Assembly (NCBI GenBank): GCA_032622095.1
Contig: CP136068.1
Location: 159,049,465-159,113,464 of the forward strand
Origin: Siphonodentalium dalli
Taxonomy: Eukaryota; Mollusca; Scaphopoda; Gadilida; Siphonodentaliidae
Length of the DNA: 64,000 nucleotides
Direction: 5' to 3'
A program made the translations under genes and the position numbers. The notes beneath the pieces are model-generated. The model saw nothing but the letters and a program-made list of their open reading frames with translations. It did no database searches and was not told where the DNA came from. This document shows positions 34,163-47,270 of the stretch, piece after piece; position 1 is the stretch's first letter; every line of letters starts with the position of its first letter.

Positions 34163-35085
34163 ACTACTTAGGGTTAAGGTTAGGGTTAGGGTAAAGTTAG
34201 AGATAGGTTTAGGGCCATGATTAGGGTTATAGTAAAATTAGTGTTATAGTTTTGGTTAGGGTTTGGGCTAGGTTTAGGGTTAGGGTTTTGGTTAGGTTTT
34301 GGGTTAGGGTTAGGATTATGATTAGGGTTAGAGTAAAATTGGGGTTACAGTTTTGGTTGGGGTTAGGGTTAGTGTGAGGGTTAGGAATAGGATCATGGTA
34401 ATGATTAGGGTTAGAGTAAAATTAGGGTTATGGTTTTGGTTATGGTTTGGGTTAAGGTAAGGGTTATGATTAGGGTTAGAGTAACATTTTGGTTAGGGTT
34501 TGTGCTATTGTTAGGGTTATGGTTAGGATTTTGGTCAGGGGTTTGGCTAGTTTTAATATCAGTGTTATTGTTTATGTCAGGATTGTGAATAAACTTAAAA
34601 ATATGGCTACGATCATGGTTATGGTTATGGGTTAGAGTCAGTTTTAGGGTTGTGAGTTAGGTTATTTTTAGAGTTCGGATTATAATTATGGATAGGGCTA
34701 TGTATAAGCATCATCGTTAGGGTTATGGTTATGGGTTAGATTCAGGTTTAGAGTTGTGAGGTTAGAGTTCGGATTATAATTGTGGATAGGGTTATGTACA
34801 AGGATACGGTACGAATCATCGTTAAGGTTACTGTTATGGAAATATTTTGGGCTATGCATGGGTTTATGTTCTTGGAAATGGTTAAGGCTAAGGGCAGGGT
34901 TAGGGTTATGAGTAGATAATGGTTATGTTTAGGGCTAAGGTTATTGTTAGGGTTATGGATAGGTTAATGTTAACCAGTAAAAACTGTTGTCAGTAATATT
35001 CAAAGGAATTGTGCTATGGTTAGGCCAGTCGGTATGGTTAGATTTATAAAAAGTTTTAGGTTTGTGTTAGGTATATGGAATATAT
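34163..35085. repeat. Degenerate TTAGGG-like array, copy 1
   Basis: About 0.9 kb built of gggttagggtt-like hexamers with many variants. From about 34186 it is closely similar to 37341-38125, including non-hexamer landmarks such as aggccagtcggtatggttag. Copy 1 holds an extra internal ~100-bp duplication. Confidence 0.85.
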
Positions 35086-37340
35086 ATGTTTTTATGTGTA
35101 AGCAATATTTGCTAAGTGGGTGTCTGACCAGGTAACACGTTGTCCAGACGTAGTGAACACCAAACCTGGCACACCAGAATGACAAAAACAAGTCAAAGTG
35201 AGATGCCGGCAGGTAGACCAGAGGCCTTTTGGAAAAGTCAAATGAGGATAAGAGCAAAAACGTCTTAAAACATATTTGTCAAAAGAATCGTTAACGCAAT
35301 ACTGCTGGACACAAAATACACGGGCTATGTTGCAACGTCTCCTCTACACACACTATGCTTGGCAATATTTTAAGTTCCCGTCCCGATGACTCAGTAAGTA
35401 AGTAAGGCACATTGTACTAAATGGAGGGGACCTCGATGACCCAGTCAGCAAGGCGCACGAACTCCCACACGGAAACCCCGATGTCCCAGTCATCAACGTG
35501 TATGACCCTCTTACGGGTTGGACCCCGGTGCCTCAACCGGTAAGGTGCATGGTATTATCATGGAAGGACCCGGTGATATAATTAGTAAGTCGTATACAAT
35601 CTTATGGATGGGAACCGGTGTCCAATATTACCACGGATGCGGCCCCGGTGCTTCAACCAGCAAGGCGCATGGCCATAAACCTTAATTTCTTATCTGGTCC
35701 CCAACATAAATCAGTTTGTGGTGTATCTATGACACAAGGGTTGCCAGCCACCAAGTAATGTAACTATATATATTTATAATATCAAATAACATATATGTAG
35801 TGGGGTTGTATATAGTCCAAAGCAACCCCGAAACTCAACACTAGGATGTGATACTAACATAAGATAATAAATTGTTTGTATATTATATTAATAAATGTGT
35901 TAAAGTCTATACATATTAATAATGCCATATAAGCAGTGTGCTTGTTAAAAATAATAACAGGTATTAAAGTTCCTCAAAGTAGTAACAGGTAGACTAGTTT
36001 ATAGAATTTATAGTTAATAAGTGATTGAAAAGTCTAGTTTATAACTATGCCCTTGTTGTTATCGGGTGGTACCGGCATCCAACGAGATCGCATCGCCCGT
36101 ATAAATTCCCACATTTTAAATATTTCCGCGCTATCATATATGCGCATTTTACATATTAGATATCGGTATACACAAATTATGGCATCCAGGTGAGACATAA
36201 AAATCTCTTGCGGAAAACAGACGCACACGGACGGACGGGCGGACTGAACAAACGGCAGACAAGGAATGTCGGCCACAAAACGTTATCCGACATTATATTA
36301 AATATGTATTAGCGACTTTAATGTGTCAAGGAGTTGATTGTATGCGTGGATGGAGTTGGACCGTTGGAGTCCGCAATATTTATAACAACCAACGCTATCC
36401 AAATACATGCACACGCACGTGTTACATGCTTGACACTCTGGGGTCCGGAGCCCCCGTCTTTGCAAAATAATTGCGCTTAACATGTATACATATGTAAACC
36501 ATAATATTTATATACTTATTAAAAGATACCAACACTGAATATTTTCAATTATCGAATTATCCACACACTATCGTGACAAGTTATTTCGTTTACTTGATCA
36601 AGGGAGGTCCCGTTGTTTGATCATTGGCAACCATAAGTCCGTATTAAAATAAATAATAGATAAACAAATCCTCATGCAACACAGCAACCCCGAGTCAAAG
36701 GCCAAACATGCAGCAAGCATCCACACGTCACACGACAACATGTCCATCCTACACTTGTCATGATAATTGATATATAGGGCTGTTGTTAGTAAGTAATTAA
36801 ATTACAAACCTATACATATGACATGGTGAACGCTCTTTATGTAGAGTATATAACAGTTATGTATATATATGGTACATCGGTTGGAAATGTGTTCAAAGTT
36901 CCCATGCATACAATTTGTTATCGTGATAGCAGACAAAAACGTGGGCCATCCCACATACAGGTATACAATCAACCATCCATAAGTTAAATGGTTTGTTGGT
37001 TAACGGGTCCTGTTTCTAAAGTGGTGTTGACATGTGGAGCTATGTAAACATGTCATATTTACTGTATTTGAGTGTTTATTTTTTGAGTGTTTATTTTTTG
37101 ACTTATCGTACTAGCTTGATAACACAGAAGGAATCAATTGTTTGGAAAATGTTTACTAAGTCCGTTCCGAAATCATATTTTTATACCGAAAGTTGGTCCT
37201 ATAAAAAAATGTTTGGCCACAGCAGCTCATCAGGTACACTTCTGGTCTATAACAAATATAAAGCAATCTGTTATTTCATATGTGGTTTCGGGAGTATAAG
37301 TGCACGACCTTATGGACAGACCAGTTCTCCCGTACAGACC
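35086..37340. repeat. Spacer with degenerate SINE-like units (35380-35680)
   Basis: Four to six degenerate units of the type ccccggtgcctcaaccggta + aggtgcatgg, spaced about 60-100 bp. They look like a tRNA A-box region (a similar ggtgcctaggtcggtaaggt is at 51690). I see no B box. The rest is AT-rich with no gene recognised. Confidence 0.4.
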
Positions 37341-38125
37341 AAGTTAGGGATAGGATTAGGGTTATGATTAGGGTTATAGTAAAATTAGTGTTATGGTTTT
37401 GGTTAGGGTTTGGGCTAGGTTTAGGGTTAGGGTTTTGGTTAGGTTTTGGGTTAGGGTTAGGATTATGATTAGGGTTAGAGTAAAATTGGGGTTACAGTTT
37501 TGGTTGGAGTTAGGGTTAGTGTGAGGGTTAGGAATAGGATCATGGTAATGATTAGGGTTAGAGTAAAATTAGGGTTATGGTTTTGGTTATGGTTTGGGTT
37601 AAGGTAAGGGTTATGATTAGGGTTAGAGTAACATTTTGGTTAGGGTTTGTGCTATTGTTAGGGTTATGGTTAGGATTTTGGTCAGGAGTTTGGCTAGTTT
37701 TAATATCAGTGTTATTGTTTATGTCAGGATTGTGAATAAACTTAAAATTATGGCTATGATCAGGGTTATGGTTATGGGTTAGAGTCAGGTTTAGAGTTGT
37801 GGGTTAGGTTAGAGTTAGAGTTCGGATTAGAATTGTGGATAGGGTTATGTACAAGGATACGGTACGAATCATCGTTAGGGTTACTGTTATGGAAATATTT
37901 TGGGTTATGCAGGGGGTTATGTTCTTGGAAATGGTTAAGGCTAAGGGCATGGTTAGGGTTATGAGTATATAATTGTTATGTTTAGGACTAAGGTTATGGT
38001 TAGGTTTATGGATAGGTTAATGTTAAACAGTTGTCAGTAATATTCAAAGGAATTGTGCTATGGTTAGGCCAGTCGGTATGGTTAGATTTATAAAAAGTTT
38101 TAGGTTTGGGTTAAGTATATGGTTA
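37341..38125. repeat. Degenerate TTAGGG-like array, copy 2
   Basis: Closely similar copy of 34186-35085 in the same orientation, about 3.2 kb away. It flows directly into the 42-bp array. Confidence 0.85.
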
Positions 38126-38159
38126 TGAATATGGTTATTGTGAGTGTTATGGATAGGAT

Positions 38160-38935
38160 TAGGGCTATTCATTGTGTTAGGGTTAAGGATATGATTGAGG
38201 TTAGTGTCGTGGGTAGGGTTAGGGTTAAGCCGCCGTTAGGGATATGATTGAGGTTAGTGTCGTGGGTAGGGTTAGGGTTAAGGATATGATTTAGGTTAGT
38301 ATCGTGGGTAGGGTTAGGGTTTAGGATATGATTGAGGTTAGTGTCGTGGGTAGGGTTAGGGTTAAGCCGCTGTTAAGGATATGATTGAGGTTAGTGTCGT
38401 GGGTAGGGTTAGGGTTAAGGATATGATTGAGGTTAGTGTCGTGGGTAGGGTTAGGGTTAAGGATATGATTGAGGTTAGTGTCGTGGGTAGGGTTAGGGTT
38501 AATAATATGATTGAGGTTAGTATCGTGGGCAGGGTTAGGGTTAAGGATATGATTGAGGTTAGTGTCGTGGGTAGGGTTAGGGTTAAGCCGCCGTTAAGGA
38601 TATGATTGAGGTTAGTACCGTGGGTAGGGTTAGGTTAAGGATATGATTGAGGTTAGTGTCGTGGGTAGGGTTAGGGTTAAGGATATGATTGAGGTTAGTA
38701 TCGTGGGTAGGGTTAGGGTTAAGGATATGACTGAGGTTAGTATCGTGGGTAGGGTTAGGGTTAAGGATATGATTGAGGTTAGTGTCGTGGGTAGGGTTAG
38801 GGTTAAGGATATGATTGAGGTTAGTGTCGTGGGTAGGGTTAGGGTTAAGGATATGATTGAGGTTAGTGTCGTGGGTAGGGTTAGGGTTAAGGATATGATT
38901 GAGGTAAGTGTCGTGGGTATGGTTAGGGTTAAGGA
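38160..38935. repeat. 42-bp TTAGGG-derived tandem repeat
   Basis: About 17 units of ggttaaggatatgattgagg + ttagtgtcgtgggtagggttag. Because 42 is a multiple of three, frames stay open (MIEVSVVGRVRVKD repeats). Not considered a gene. Confidence 0.93.
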
Positions 38936-40880
38936 TGTGGTTCGGGTTAGTGTTATGGATATGGTTAGGGTTATTGATTGTGTTAGGGTTAAGGATGGTT
39001 CAGGTTAGTGTTATGGATATGGTTAGTGTGAGTGTCGTGGGTAGGGTTATGGTTATTGGTTGAGTTAGGGTTAAGGATATGGCTGAGGTTAGTGTTATGG
39101 ATATAGCTAGTGTGAGTATCATTGGTAGGGTTAGTGTTATGGATATGGTTAGTGCGAGTGTTATGGATATGGTTAGGGTTATTGATTGTGTTAGGGTTAA
39201 GGATATGGTTGATATTAGTGTTATGGATATGGTTAGTGTGAGTGTCGTGGGTAGGGTTATGATTATTGGTTGAGTTATGGTTAAGGATATGGTTGCTGTT
39301 CGTGTTATGGATATGACTAGTGCGAGTGTTATGGATATGGTTAGGGTTATTGATTGTGTTAGGGTTAACGATATTGTTGAGATTAGTGTTATGGATATGG
39401 TTAGTGTGAGTGTCGTGGGTAGGGTTAGGGTTATTGGTTGAGTTAGGGTTAAGGATAGGGTTGATGTTGGTATTATGGATAAGGTTAGCTCGAGTGTCAT
39501 GGGTAGGGTTATAGTACAGGTGATCTAATTGCAACACTAATGCCTTTTGGTTTACGGACAGCTGAATATGTACTGTATTAGAATATAAATTTTATAATTT
39601 CATGGATAGGGTTAAGTTATTGATTGAGTTAGGGTTAAGGATATGATCGAGGTTAGTGTTATGGATATGTTTAGTGCGGGTGTTATGGATAGGGTTAGGA
39701 TTATTGATTGTGTTAGGGTTAGGGATAGGGTTGAGATTAGTGTTATTGATATGGTTAGTGTGAGTGTCGTGGGTAGGGTTAGATTTATTGACTGGGTTAG
39801 GGTTAAGGATATGATTGACGTTAGTGTCGTGGGTAGGGTTATTGATTGTGTTAGGGTTAAGGATAGGTTTGAGGTTAGTGTTATGGATATAGTTAGTGTG
39901 AGTGTCACGGATAGGGTTGGGGTTATTGATTGTGTTAGGGTTAAGGATACGGTTGATGTTAGTGTTATGGATATGGTTAGTGTGACTGTCAAGGATAGGG
40001 TTAGGGTTATTGATTGTGTTAGGGTTAAGGATACGGTTGATGTTAGTGTTATGGATATGGTTAGTGTGAGTGTCACGGATAGGGTTGGGGTTATTGATTG
40101 TGTTAGGGTTAAGGATACGGTTGATGTTAGTGTTATGGATATGGTTAGTGTGACTGTCAAGGATAGGGTTAGGGTTATTGATTGTGTTAGGGTTAAGGAT
40201 ACGGTTGATGTTAGTGTTATGGATATGGTTAGTGTGAGTGTCGTGGATAGGCCTAGGGTTATTGATTGTGTTAGGGTTAAGGATAGGTTTGAGGTTAGTG
40301 TTATGGATATAGTTAGTGTGAGTGTCATGGATAGAGTTAGAGTTATTGACTGGGTTAGGGTTAATGATACGGTTGATGTTAGTGTTATGGATATGGTTAG
40401 TGTGACCGTCAAGGATAGGGTTAGGGTTATTGATTGTGTTAGGGTTAAGGATACGGTTGATGTTAGTGTTATGTATGTGGTTAGTGTGAGTGTCACGGAT
40501 AGGACTAGGGTTATTGTGTTAGGGTTAAGGATAGGGTTGAGGTTGGTGTTATGGATATGGTTAGTGTGAGTGTCATGGATAGGGTTAGAGTTATTGACTG
40601 GGTATGGGTTAATGATACGGTTGATGTTAGTGTTATGGATATGGTTAGTGTGACTGTCAAGGATAGGGTTAGGGTTATTGATTGTGTTAGGGTTAAGGAT
40701 ACGGTTGATGTTAGTGTTATGGATATGGTTAGTGTGAGTGTCGTGGATAGGCCTAGGGTTATTGGTTGTGTTAGGGTTATGGATATGGTTGAGGTTAGTG
40801 TTATGGATAAGGCTATGTATAGCATTAGTGTTATCGATCGGACACGTTTATGTATGGGGTTACGGCTGTTGTTACGGTAA
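38936..40880. repeat. 84-bp higher-order repeat of the TTAGGG-derived unit
   Basis: Roughly 20 units of about 84 bp (two diverged 42-bp halves), e.g. gggttattgattgtgttagg ... gttatggatatggttagtgt. Interrupted by non-repeat sequence at ~39525-39600. Long frames are open on both strands (39643-40569 plus, 39612-40496 minus), as expected for a stop-poor repeat with a period divisible by three. Confidence 0.92.
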
Positions 40881-41679
40881 TGGAGTGGGCTATGGGTATG
40901 GATGGGATATGGTTGGGTAGATGTTTAGGATTAAAAATGGGGTTCGGATCGGGATATTCATGTAAGTATCGGAATTATTAGGCTAGCATTTCAGTCTGTT
41001 CTCACGTATGGTCTGTTTTGGCATAAGCAGGTGTGGAAATTCCCGAATATACTACAATATACATATGTAGATAGTGTAGCTTCATATGGATATTGATGAT
41101 GGATGGATCTGGTTGAAGAGAGAAAACCCAATCCAAAAAAGAATCATTTAGATATACAAGAACATGATTTGATTGTACTCTCGGTAAATTAATATTGTTT
41201 TCCATTTTCATGTATAATTAACAAACTATTCCAACATTGTTACTTTTTCCTATCAACAGTACCTGAATAGAAGAAGAATAGCTAATATATCGACTGATAT
41301 GAGTCCCATATCGCATAACACATTTCTAAACATGTGCTTATTTATTCATATCGGGTATTCCGCAAGCTGGTGCAACCGAAATGTCATCGGTAGTGGTTTT
41401 ATAAGTTGTAACAACATAATACCCCTCACCCTTAGTTGCAACAGCTCGCTGTAATGATTGCATGCAATGCAAATTATTAAGATATTGTAGCTATAATTGG
41501 GAATTGCCAGACCTGATAATACTGGTATTATTTGTTTCCTGGGAAATGAAAGAAACACGCAGAAACAAAATATACAGCAATTTAATTATATAACATCTGC
41601 CCTTTTTAGCATATATTGACATGTCAGTTCATATGATATTTGTTTCAATAATATTATATTTGTTAAGTATAGCAATAAC
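40881..41679. other. Intergenic, nothing recognised
   Basis: AT-rich, no recognisable gene or repeat. Confidence 0.4.
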
Positions 41680-42945
41680 AATGATATTACTACAACAAAA
41701 ATAACAATATTAAAACAAAATTAACGATAATAGTACTACAAAAATAACCATCATAATATTATAACAATCAGTTTACTACAACAGTAACAATCAAATTACT
41801 ACAATTACAATCATTTTGCCACAATATAAATCATATTAGTACAGCATACTACAACAATAACAATCACATGACAGTGCTATTCTTATATGAGTTATTTTAT
41901 ATTTATATAAATTATCTTTGGTGGCTACATTACTACACTTATAATCATTTTGCGACAATATAAATCATATTACTACAGCAATATCAATCATATTACTACA
42001 ACAGTAACAATCATATGACACTGCTATTACATGAGTTATTTTATATTTATATAAATTATCTTTGGTGGCTATAATACTACAATTACGATTATTTTTGAGA
42101 CAATGTCAATCATATTACTGCAGCAATCTCAATCATATTACTACAACAATAACAATTACATGACAGTGCTATTACATGAGTTATTTTATATTCATATAAA
42201 ACATCTTTGGTGGCTATAATACTACAATTACGATTATTTTGAGACAATGTAAATCATATTACCACAGCAATATCAATCATATTACTACAACAGTAACAAT
42301 CACATGACAGTGCTATTCTTATATGAGTTATGTTATATTTATATAAATTATCTTTGGTGGCTATAATACTACAATTACAATCATTTTGAGACAATCTAAA
42401 TCATATTACTGCAGCAATATCAATCATATTACTACAACAATAACAATTACACGACAGTGCTATTACATGAGTTATTTTATATTCATATAAAATATCTTTG
42501 GTGGCTATAATACTACAATTACGATTATTTTGAGACAATGTAAATCATATTACCACAGCAATATCAATCATATTACTACAACAGTAACAATCACATGACA
42601 GTGCTATTCTTATATGAGTTATGTTATATTTATATAAATTATCTTTGGTGGCTATAATACTACAATTACAATCATTTTAAGACAATCTAAATCATATTAC
42701 TGCAGCAATGTCAATAATATTACTACAACAGTAGCAATCACATGACAGTGCTATTACATGAGTTATTTTATATTCATATAAATTATCTTTGGTGGCTAAA
42801 TTACTACACTTATAATCATTTTGCGACAATATAAATCATATTACTACAGCAATATCAATCATATTACTACAACAGTAACAGTCATATGACACTGCTATTC
42901 TTATATGTGCTATTTTATATTTATATAAATTATCTTTGGTCGCTA
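41680..42945. repeat. ~146-bp AT-rich satellite, about eight copies
   Basis: Units of 141-150 bp marked by atctttggtggctataatac, then acaatcattttgagacaat and catgacagtgctatt. Alternating unit types (ttcttatatgag versus attacatgag) suggest a dimeric higher-order organisation. Confidence 0.88.
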
Positions 42946-43830
42946 GAATTGCGAGCGAAATTAAACACTGAAACCTAGATGGAGAGTTTAGATTTTTTGT
43001 TGGATAAATGGTGCAATTTGGCGTGCACTGATCTGCGAGAATCGAGATATTTCTGATAAATAACTAAGCATTGAACTCTTATGTATTTAACTAGATAGTA
43101 GACATTTGTTTTCTGTTGGCTACAGTTGCGATACAATGTTAGCACTGAACACTATGTGGATAATTGTGTGTTTTGCACTAATGCTGATTGTAATATTAGT
43201 GACATAATGTCGCGCGTAATTTACTATACTTATGTTAATATGAAGACACGACAATTATATTTTGATTCACTGTACATGTTAGTAATCTACTAGATGCAGC
43301 ATGCGATAAAGCTAATATACAGTAATTGGTAAAACTATGTGATGAAAGCGAATATCGTCACCATATTCTATCCCAAATATGTCGGAAGATTATAGCAAGA
43401 ATGATTCTACTTGAAATATGGATTTTGGTACGGCTACAACCTTGATTATAACATGTATATATATGGTTTGATTATCCACGGTAACTATATATATGGTTTC
43501 AGCATAGAGTTAGTTACCAATCATTCCAATTATTTTTATCTAAGTGGAGCAATCAGAAAAAAAATAATAAACATCAACCAATATTAATAACGGCTTAATT
43601 AATATATAATTGAGACTGAAACACTATAATATGTTTATATTAAGCTGTATTTAATACGCATCAATATACATCATATAACTAAGAGACCAAACATGCTAGG
43701 TTATTAATACGCTGTATGTAGTACGCGCATTTGTGCTAAATTTCCCTTGATGTGATATATGTATGGTGCTTCTTGTTTGCAAAGAATTCGCATTTGTTTG
43801 TCTTCAATCATGTTTGTCCTTCGACATGTT
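42946..43830. other. Intergenic, nothing recognised
   Basis: AT-rich, no recognisable gene or repeat. Confidence 0.4.
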
Positions 43831-43834
43831 GTGA

Positions 43835-43924
43835 TCACCCGTATAAATGTGATATATCCGAGAAATCATTCACTAAATCAAGCAGCTTGACTAGGCATAA
43901 ACTAATCCATTCAGGTGATCACCC
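43835..43924 (+). pseudogene. Single decayed C2H2 zinc finger
   Basis: It reads HPYKCDISEKSFTKSSSL, then TRHKLIHSGDHP: the linker, KSF, SSL and H-x3-H spacing of a C2H2 finger. The second zinc-binding cysteine is Ser (CDIS for CxxC), and the frame passes straight into a fragment of the family F2 hairpin sequence. No neighbouring fingers are seen, so it is a remnant of a zinc-finger gene. Confidence 0.75.
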
Positions 43925-43965
43925 TGTGCCAATGCATTCTCTTATATATTATATATATATGGTCG
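43920..43965. mobile_element. Fragment of a family F2 hairpin
   Basis: ccctgtgccaatgcattctc + ttatatat matches the arm of the F2 hairpins. Only one arm remains, followed by an AT microsatellite. Confidence 0.65.
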
Positions 43966-44925
43966 TTTGTACCACACTCCCCATCACATTTCAATTGTGT
44001 CGACTTTTGGTACAGAGGGTGGAGCTGTGCTGATTGTCAACGGAATGTAAACCGAACATTCCCTACATTTCCCACAAAAATCGATCACAATTCACACACA
44101 CATATGTGCTAACTACGCAGTCCATGTTGGAATACCACGATGCACAGCTAAATGGGAATGCGTACACATCTTGCAGACGACAGATAATAAATTAACAGCA
44201 TGAGTCATATTTATTGGAGGGAAATGTTCAGATAACATGTTCAACCAAAGACCTATGAAAGTTTGCTGAATGCACAACCGCATCATAAAACGTCAGTCTT
44301 TGGCAATCGTTGATCAGAATCTATATTGAATAGTATTACTGAGGCACTTGACCCATAATTTAGTGTAATACCGTATCTGTTGGCATAACTGTATTGTTTC
44401 CTGCTTTCATGAAATAACTACTTGTTACAACAGGTTACACTACACAGCCATATTCATAGTAAATTTGCATATGTTTACTAATAAGTGATGTCCCATAACA
44501 CGATGAGCAAACCGGGAATGTTTCAGTGTTGAGATTTGGTCTCAAATGTAGCCAAAATACCTCGTCTGATGACATTATAATTACCAACAATATCTCAGAG
44601 TCATAATTAATGCATATGCGAAATTTCAAATACACATTTATTGGCAAGATTAATTACGACATTAAATATTTTCTATAATAAAAAAACGCTCTTTAAATTC
44701 ATAAATACGCCAATACAAATGGGTTAAAGTGAAAACAGTTGTCTCCACATCCAAAATCAATAAGTTAGCTTTAGTAATAGTAGCACTCAGTGTCCAACAG
44801 AACAGAGATTTACACATGAAGCTGCCATTTATAACCGGCCTGGGATGAGTCTCTTCTCTGTGGATAATGTCACTAGCCCGACATAAAAATCCATTTATAC
44901 ACAGCAGTCTGACCTGATCTGGTTC
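43966..44925. other. Intergenic, nothing recognised
   Basis: No gene or repeat recognised. Confidence 0.4.
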
Positions 44926-45345
44926 ACCCTTGGTAAAGTGTGCTATAAGTACCGTTATTTTTTCTAAAATAGCCAGTGTCTGTATGAAACATTCAAGAAC
45001 ATATATATATATATTTGAAAATTTTAATAATGGCTGCCCTGATGATTGAAAAACTTTACGAGTTCATAGCCAATTTGCAACAACTAATACAACCAGTATT
45101 AATATATTTCGAAATATATAAGTTTTTGACTATTTGATACAAATAATGGCTTTTCCTGGATATGTTCCGATTATCAGAACACCGCGAAAATAACAACTTT
45201 AGAAAATTAACGGGACTTTTTCTTAACATCATCACTTTGCCCTACCAGCATCATAGCAATTCAGCAGGACCCTCCAGCATCATAGCAATTCAGCAGGACC
45301 CTCCAGCATCACAGCACATTAGCAGGACCACTTGACCAGGGATGT
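44926..45345. mobile_element. CACCCCTG-family element, copy 2, partly deleted at left
   Basis: It shares accgttattttttct, agcatcatagcaattcagca and an accacttgaccaggg end with 24624-25145. The left inverted repeat is shortened, and the segment catcatagcaattcagcagg + accctcc is duplicated near the right end. Confidence 0.65.
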
Positions 45346-45569
45346 GGTTGTTGAATTTTGATTTTCGTTGTTGATTGTCACGTCATAATTTATTTTCATT
45401 CAGCTACTCTGGCTGATCGAAGTTATATTCTGTTCTGTGCATTGGTATCCACTTTGTCGATATGTATAACAAACGTAACGTAAACTTTCATTCAGCATAC
45501 CTATTTATCGCTAACACCACTCGACAAGTGATTCATTTGTAAACGAATTCCAGTTCGACGCTAAATCAA

Positions 45570-46540
45570 ACCGAGATGAGGGGTTGAGCCAATTCCAGCA
45601 GAGATGAGGGGCTGAGCTATTTCCAGCCGAGATTAGGGGTTGAGCTAATTACAGCCGAGATGAGGGGTTGAGATAATTCCAGCCGAGATGAGGGGTTGAG
45701 ATAATTCCAGCCGAGATTATGGGGTTGAGCTAATTCTAACGAATTTGAGGGGTTGAACTAATACCAGCCGAGATGAGGGGTTGAGATAATTCCAGACGAG
45801 ATGAGGGGTTGAGCTAATTCTAACGGATTTGAAGGATTGAGCTAATTCCAGCAGTGATGAGGGGTTGAGCTAATTCCAGCCGGATTGAAGGGTTGAGTTA
45901 GTTACAGCCGAGATGAGGGGTTAAGCTAATTCCAGCCGAGATGAGGGTCGAGCTAATTCAAACCGAGATGACTGGTTGAGCTAATTCCAGCCGAGAAGAG
46001 GGTTTGAGCTAATTACAGCCGAGATGAGGGGTTGATATAATTCCAGCCGAGATGAGGGGTTGAGATAATTCCAGTCGAGATGATGGGTTTGAGCTAATTC
46101 TAACGAATTTGAGGGGTTGAACTAATTCCAGCCGAGATGAGGGGTTGAGATAATTCCAGACGAGATGAGGGATTGAGCTAATTCTAACGGATTTGAAGGA
46201 TTGAGCGAATTCCAGCCGTGATGACTGGTTGAGCTAATTCCAACCGAGAAGAGGGGTTGAGCTAATTACAGCCGAGATGAGTGGTTGAGCTAATTCAAAC
46301 CCAAATGACTGGTTGAGCTAATTCCAGCCGAGATGAGGAGTTGTGCTAGTTACAGCCGATATGAGTGGTTGAGATAATTGCAGCCGATATGCTGGATTGA
46401 GCTAATTCCAGCCGAGGAGAGTGGTTGAGCTAATTCCAGCCGACATGAGGAGTTGAGCTATTTTCAGCCGAGATGAAGGGGTTGAGCTAATTCCAGCCGA
46501 GATGAGGGGTTGAGCTAATTCCAGCGAAGACGAGGTGTTA
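45570..46540. repeat. 28-bp minisatellite, about 34 copies
   Basis: Units gagatgaggggttgagctaa + ttccagcc with ordinary point variation (e.g. ttctaacgaatttg variants that recur as blocks, indicating higher-order duplication). Confidence 0.93.
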
Positions 46541-46613
46541 AGGTCGAACGTGATAATCATGGGACCCCATTGTTTGCTAGAATCTCAATCGTGTGATAAT
46601 TAAAGGCATCTAT

Positions 46614-46957
46614 ATCATTCGCGGTGGGTATGATGTTAAAATTGTCACATAATTTTGTTAAAAACGCCATAAACAGAAAGAATATTAAAATATAGACATA
46701 TCACATCGAGTAAATAGTATGTTATTGTCAAATAATTACGCTTTGTTATGTAAATACAAACACAAATATGTTACAACACCTGTCTTTTGCTTTCATGACA
46801 CAGCATACGACCATGACAATAGCATACTATTTACGCGATATTTGTGATTGGGATTATAACAAAATGTGTCTATAATTTATTATTCTTTCTGTTTATGGCA
46901 GTTTTAACGGGTGTGACTATTTTAACAGCATACCCACATGGAAGGCCATCTGTGCCT
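46614..46957. mobile_element. TTAA-flanked element, family F3, well-preserved copy
   Basis: 344 bp, TTAA at 46610-46613 and 46958-46961. The ~80-bp terminal inverted repeats read AGGCA ... gtgggtatgatgttaaaatt ... cgccataaacagaaagaata and the complement. No transposase. Confidence 0.88.
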
Positions 46958-46961
46958 TTAA

Positions 46962-47270
46962 TCATATCATGTAGCTATTCTCTACTTAATGGAGCTGTCG
47001 ACCAACATAATTCCTAAAACAACATTTGCCATGTGTTCCAAACAAACCAACTTCATGCTAAACTTTGTGCCTCCATGCTCCTTAATGTTAGCTCGATTTT
47101 AACATTTTGAGCGACACATTGCTTTCACGTATTTGTACATGGTTTGCTGTATTTCAGAGCAGGCTTTGACAGTGATGTATAAACTCATGTCAGCAACACA
47201 GTCGCTAAAGTGTTAATAGTCTAGCTGATTCATGTTGCTTATAGCAAGGGATGATGTCAAGGCGAGAGCT
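46962..47270. other. Intergenic, nothing recognised
   Basis: No gene or repeat recognised. Confidence 0.35.

Noticed and set aside
35380-35690. tRNA genes
   Set aside because: Only A-box-like words; no B box or cloverleaf could be drawn.
39612-40569. ~300-codon ORFs on both strands as repeat-protein genes
   Set aside because: Both strands are open because the 84-bp TTAGGG-derived unit lacks stops; no start context, no other support.
45570-46540. Regular 28-bp repeats as a CRISPR array
   Set aside because: No unique spacers between units and the context is an animal genome; it is a minisatellite.
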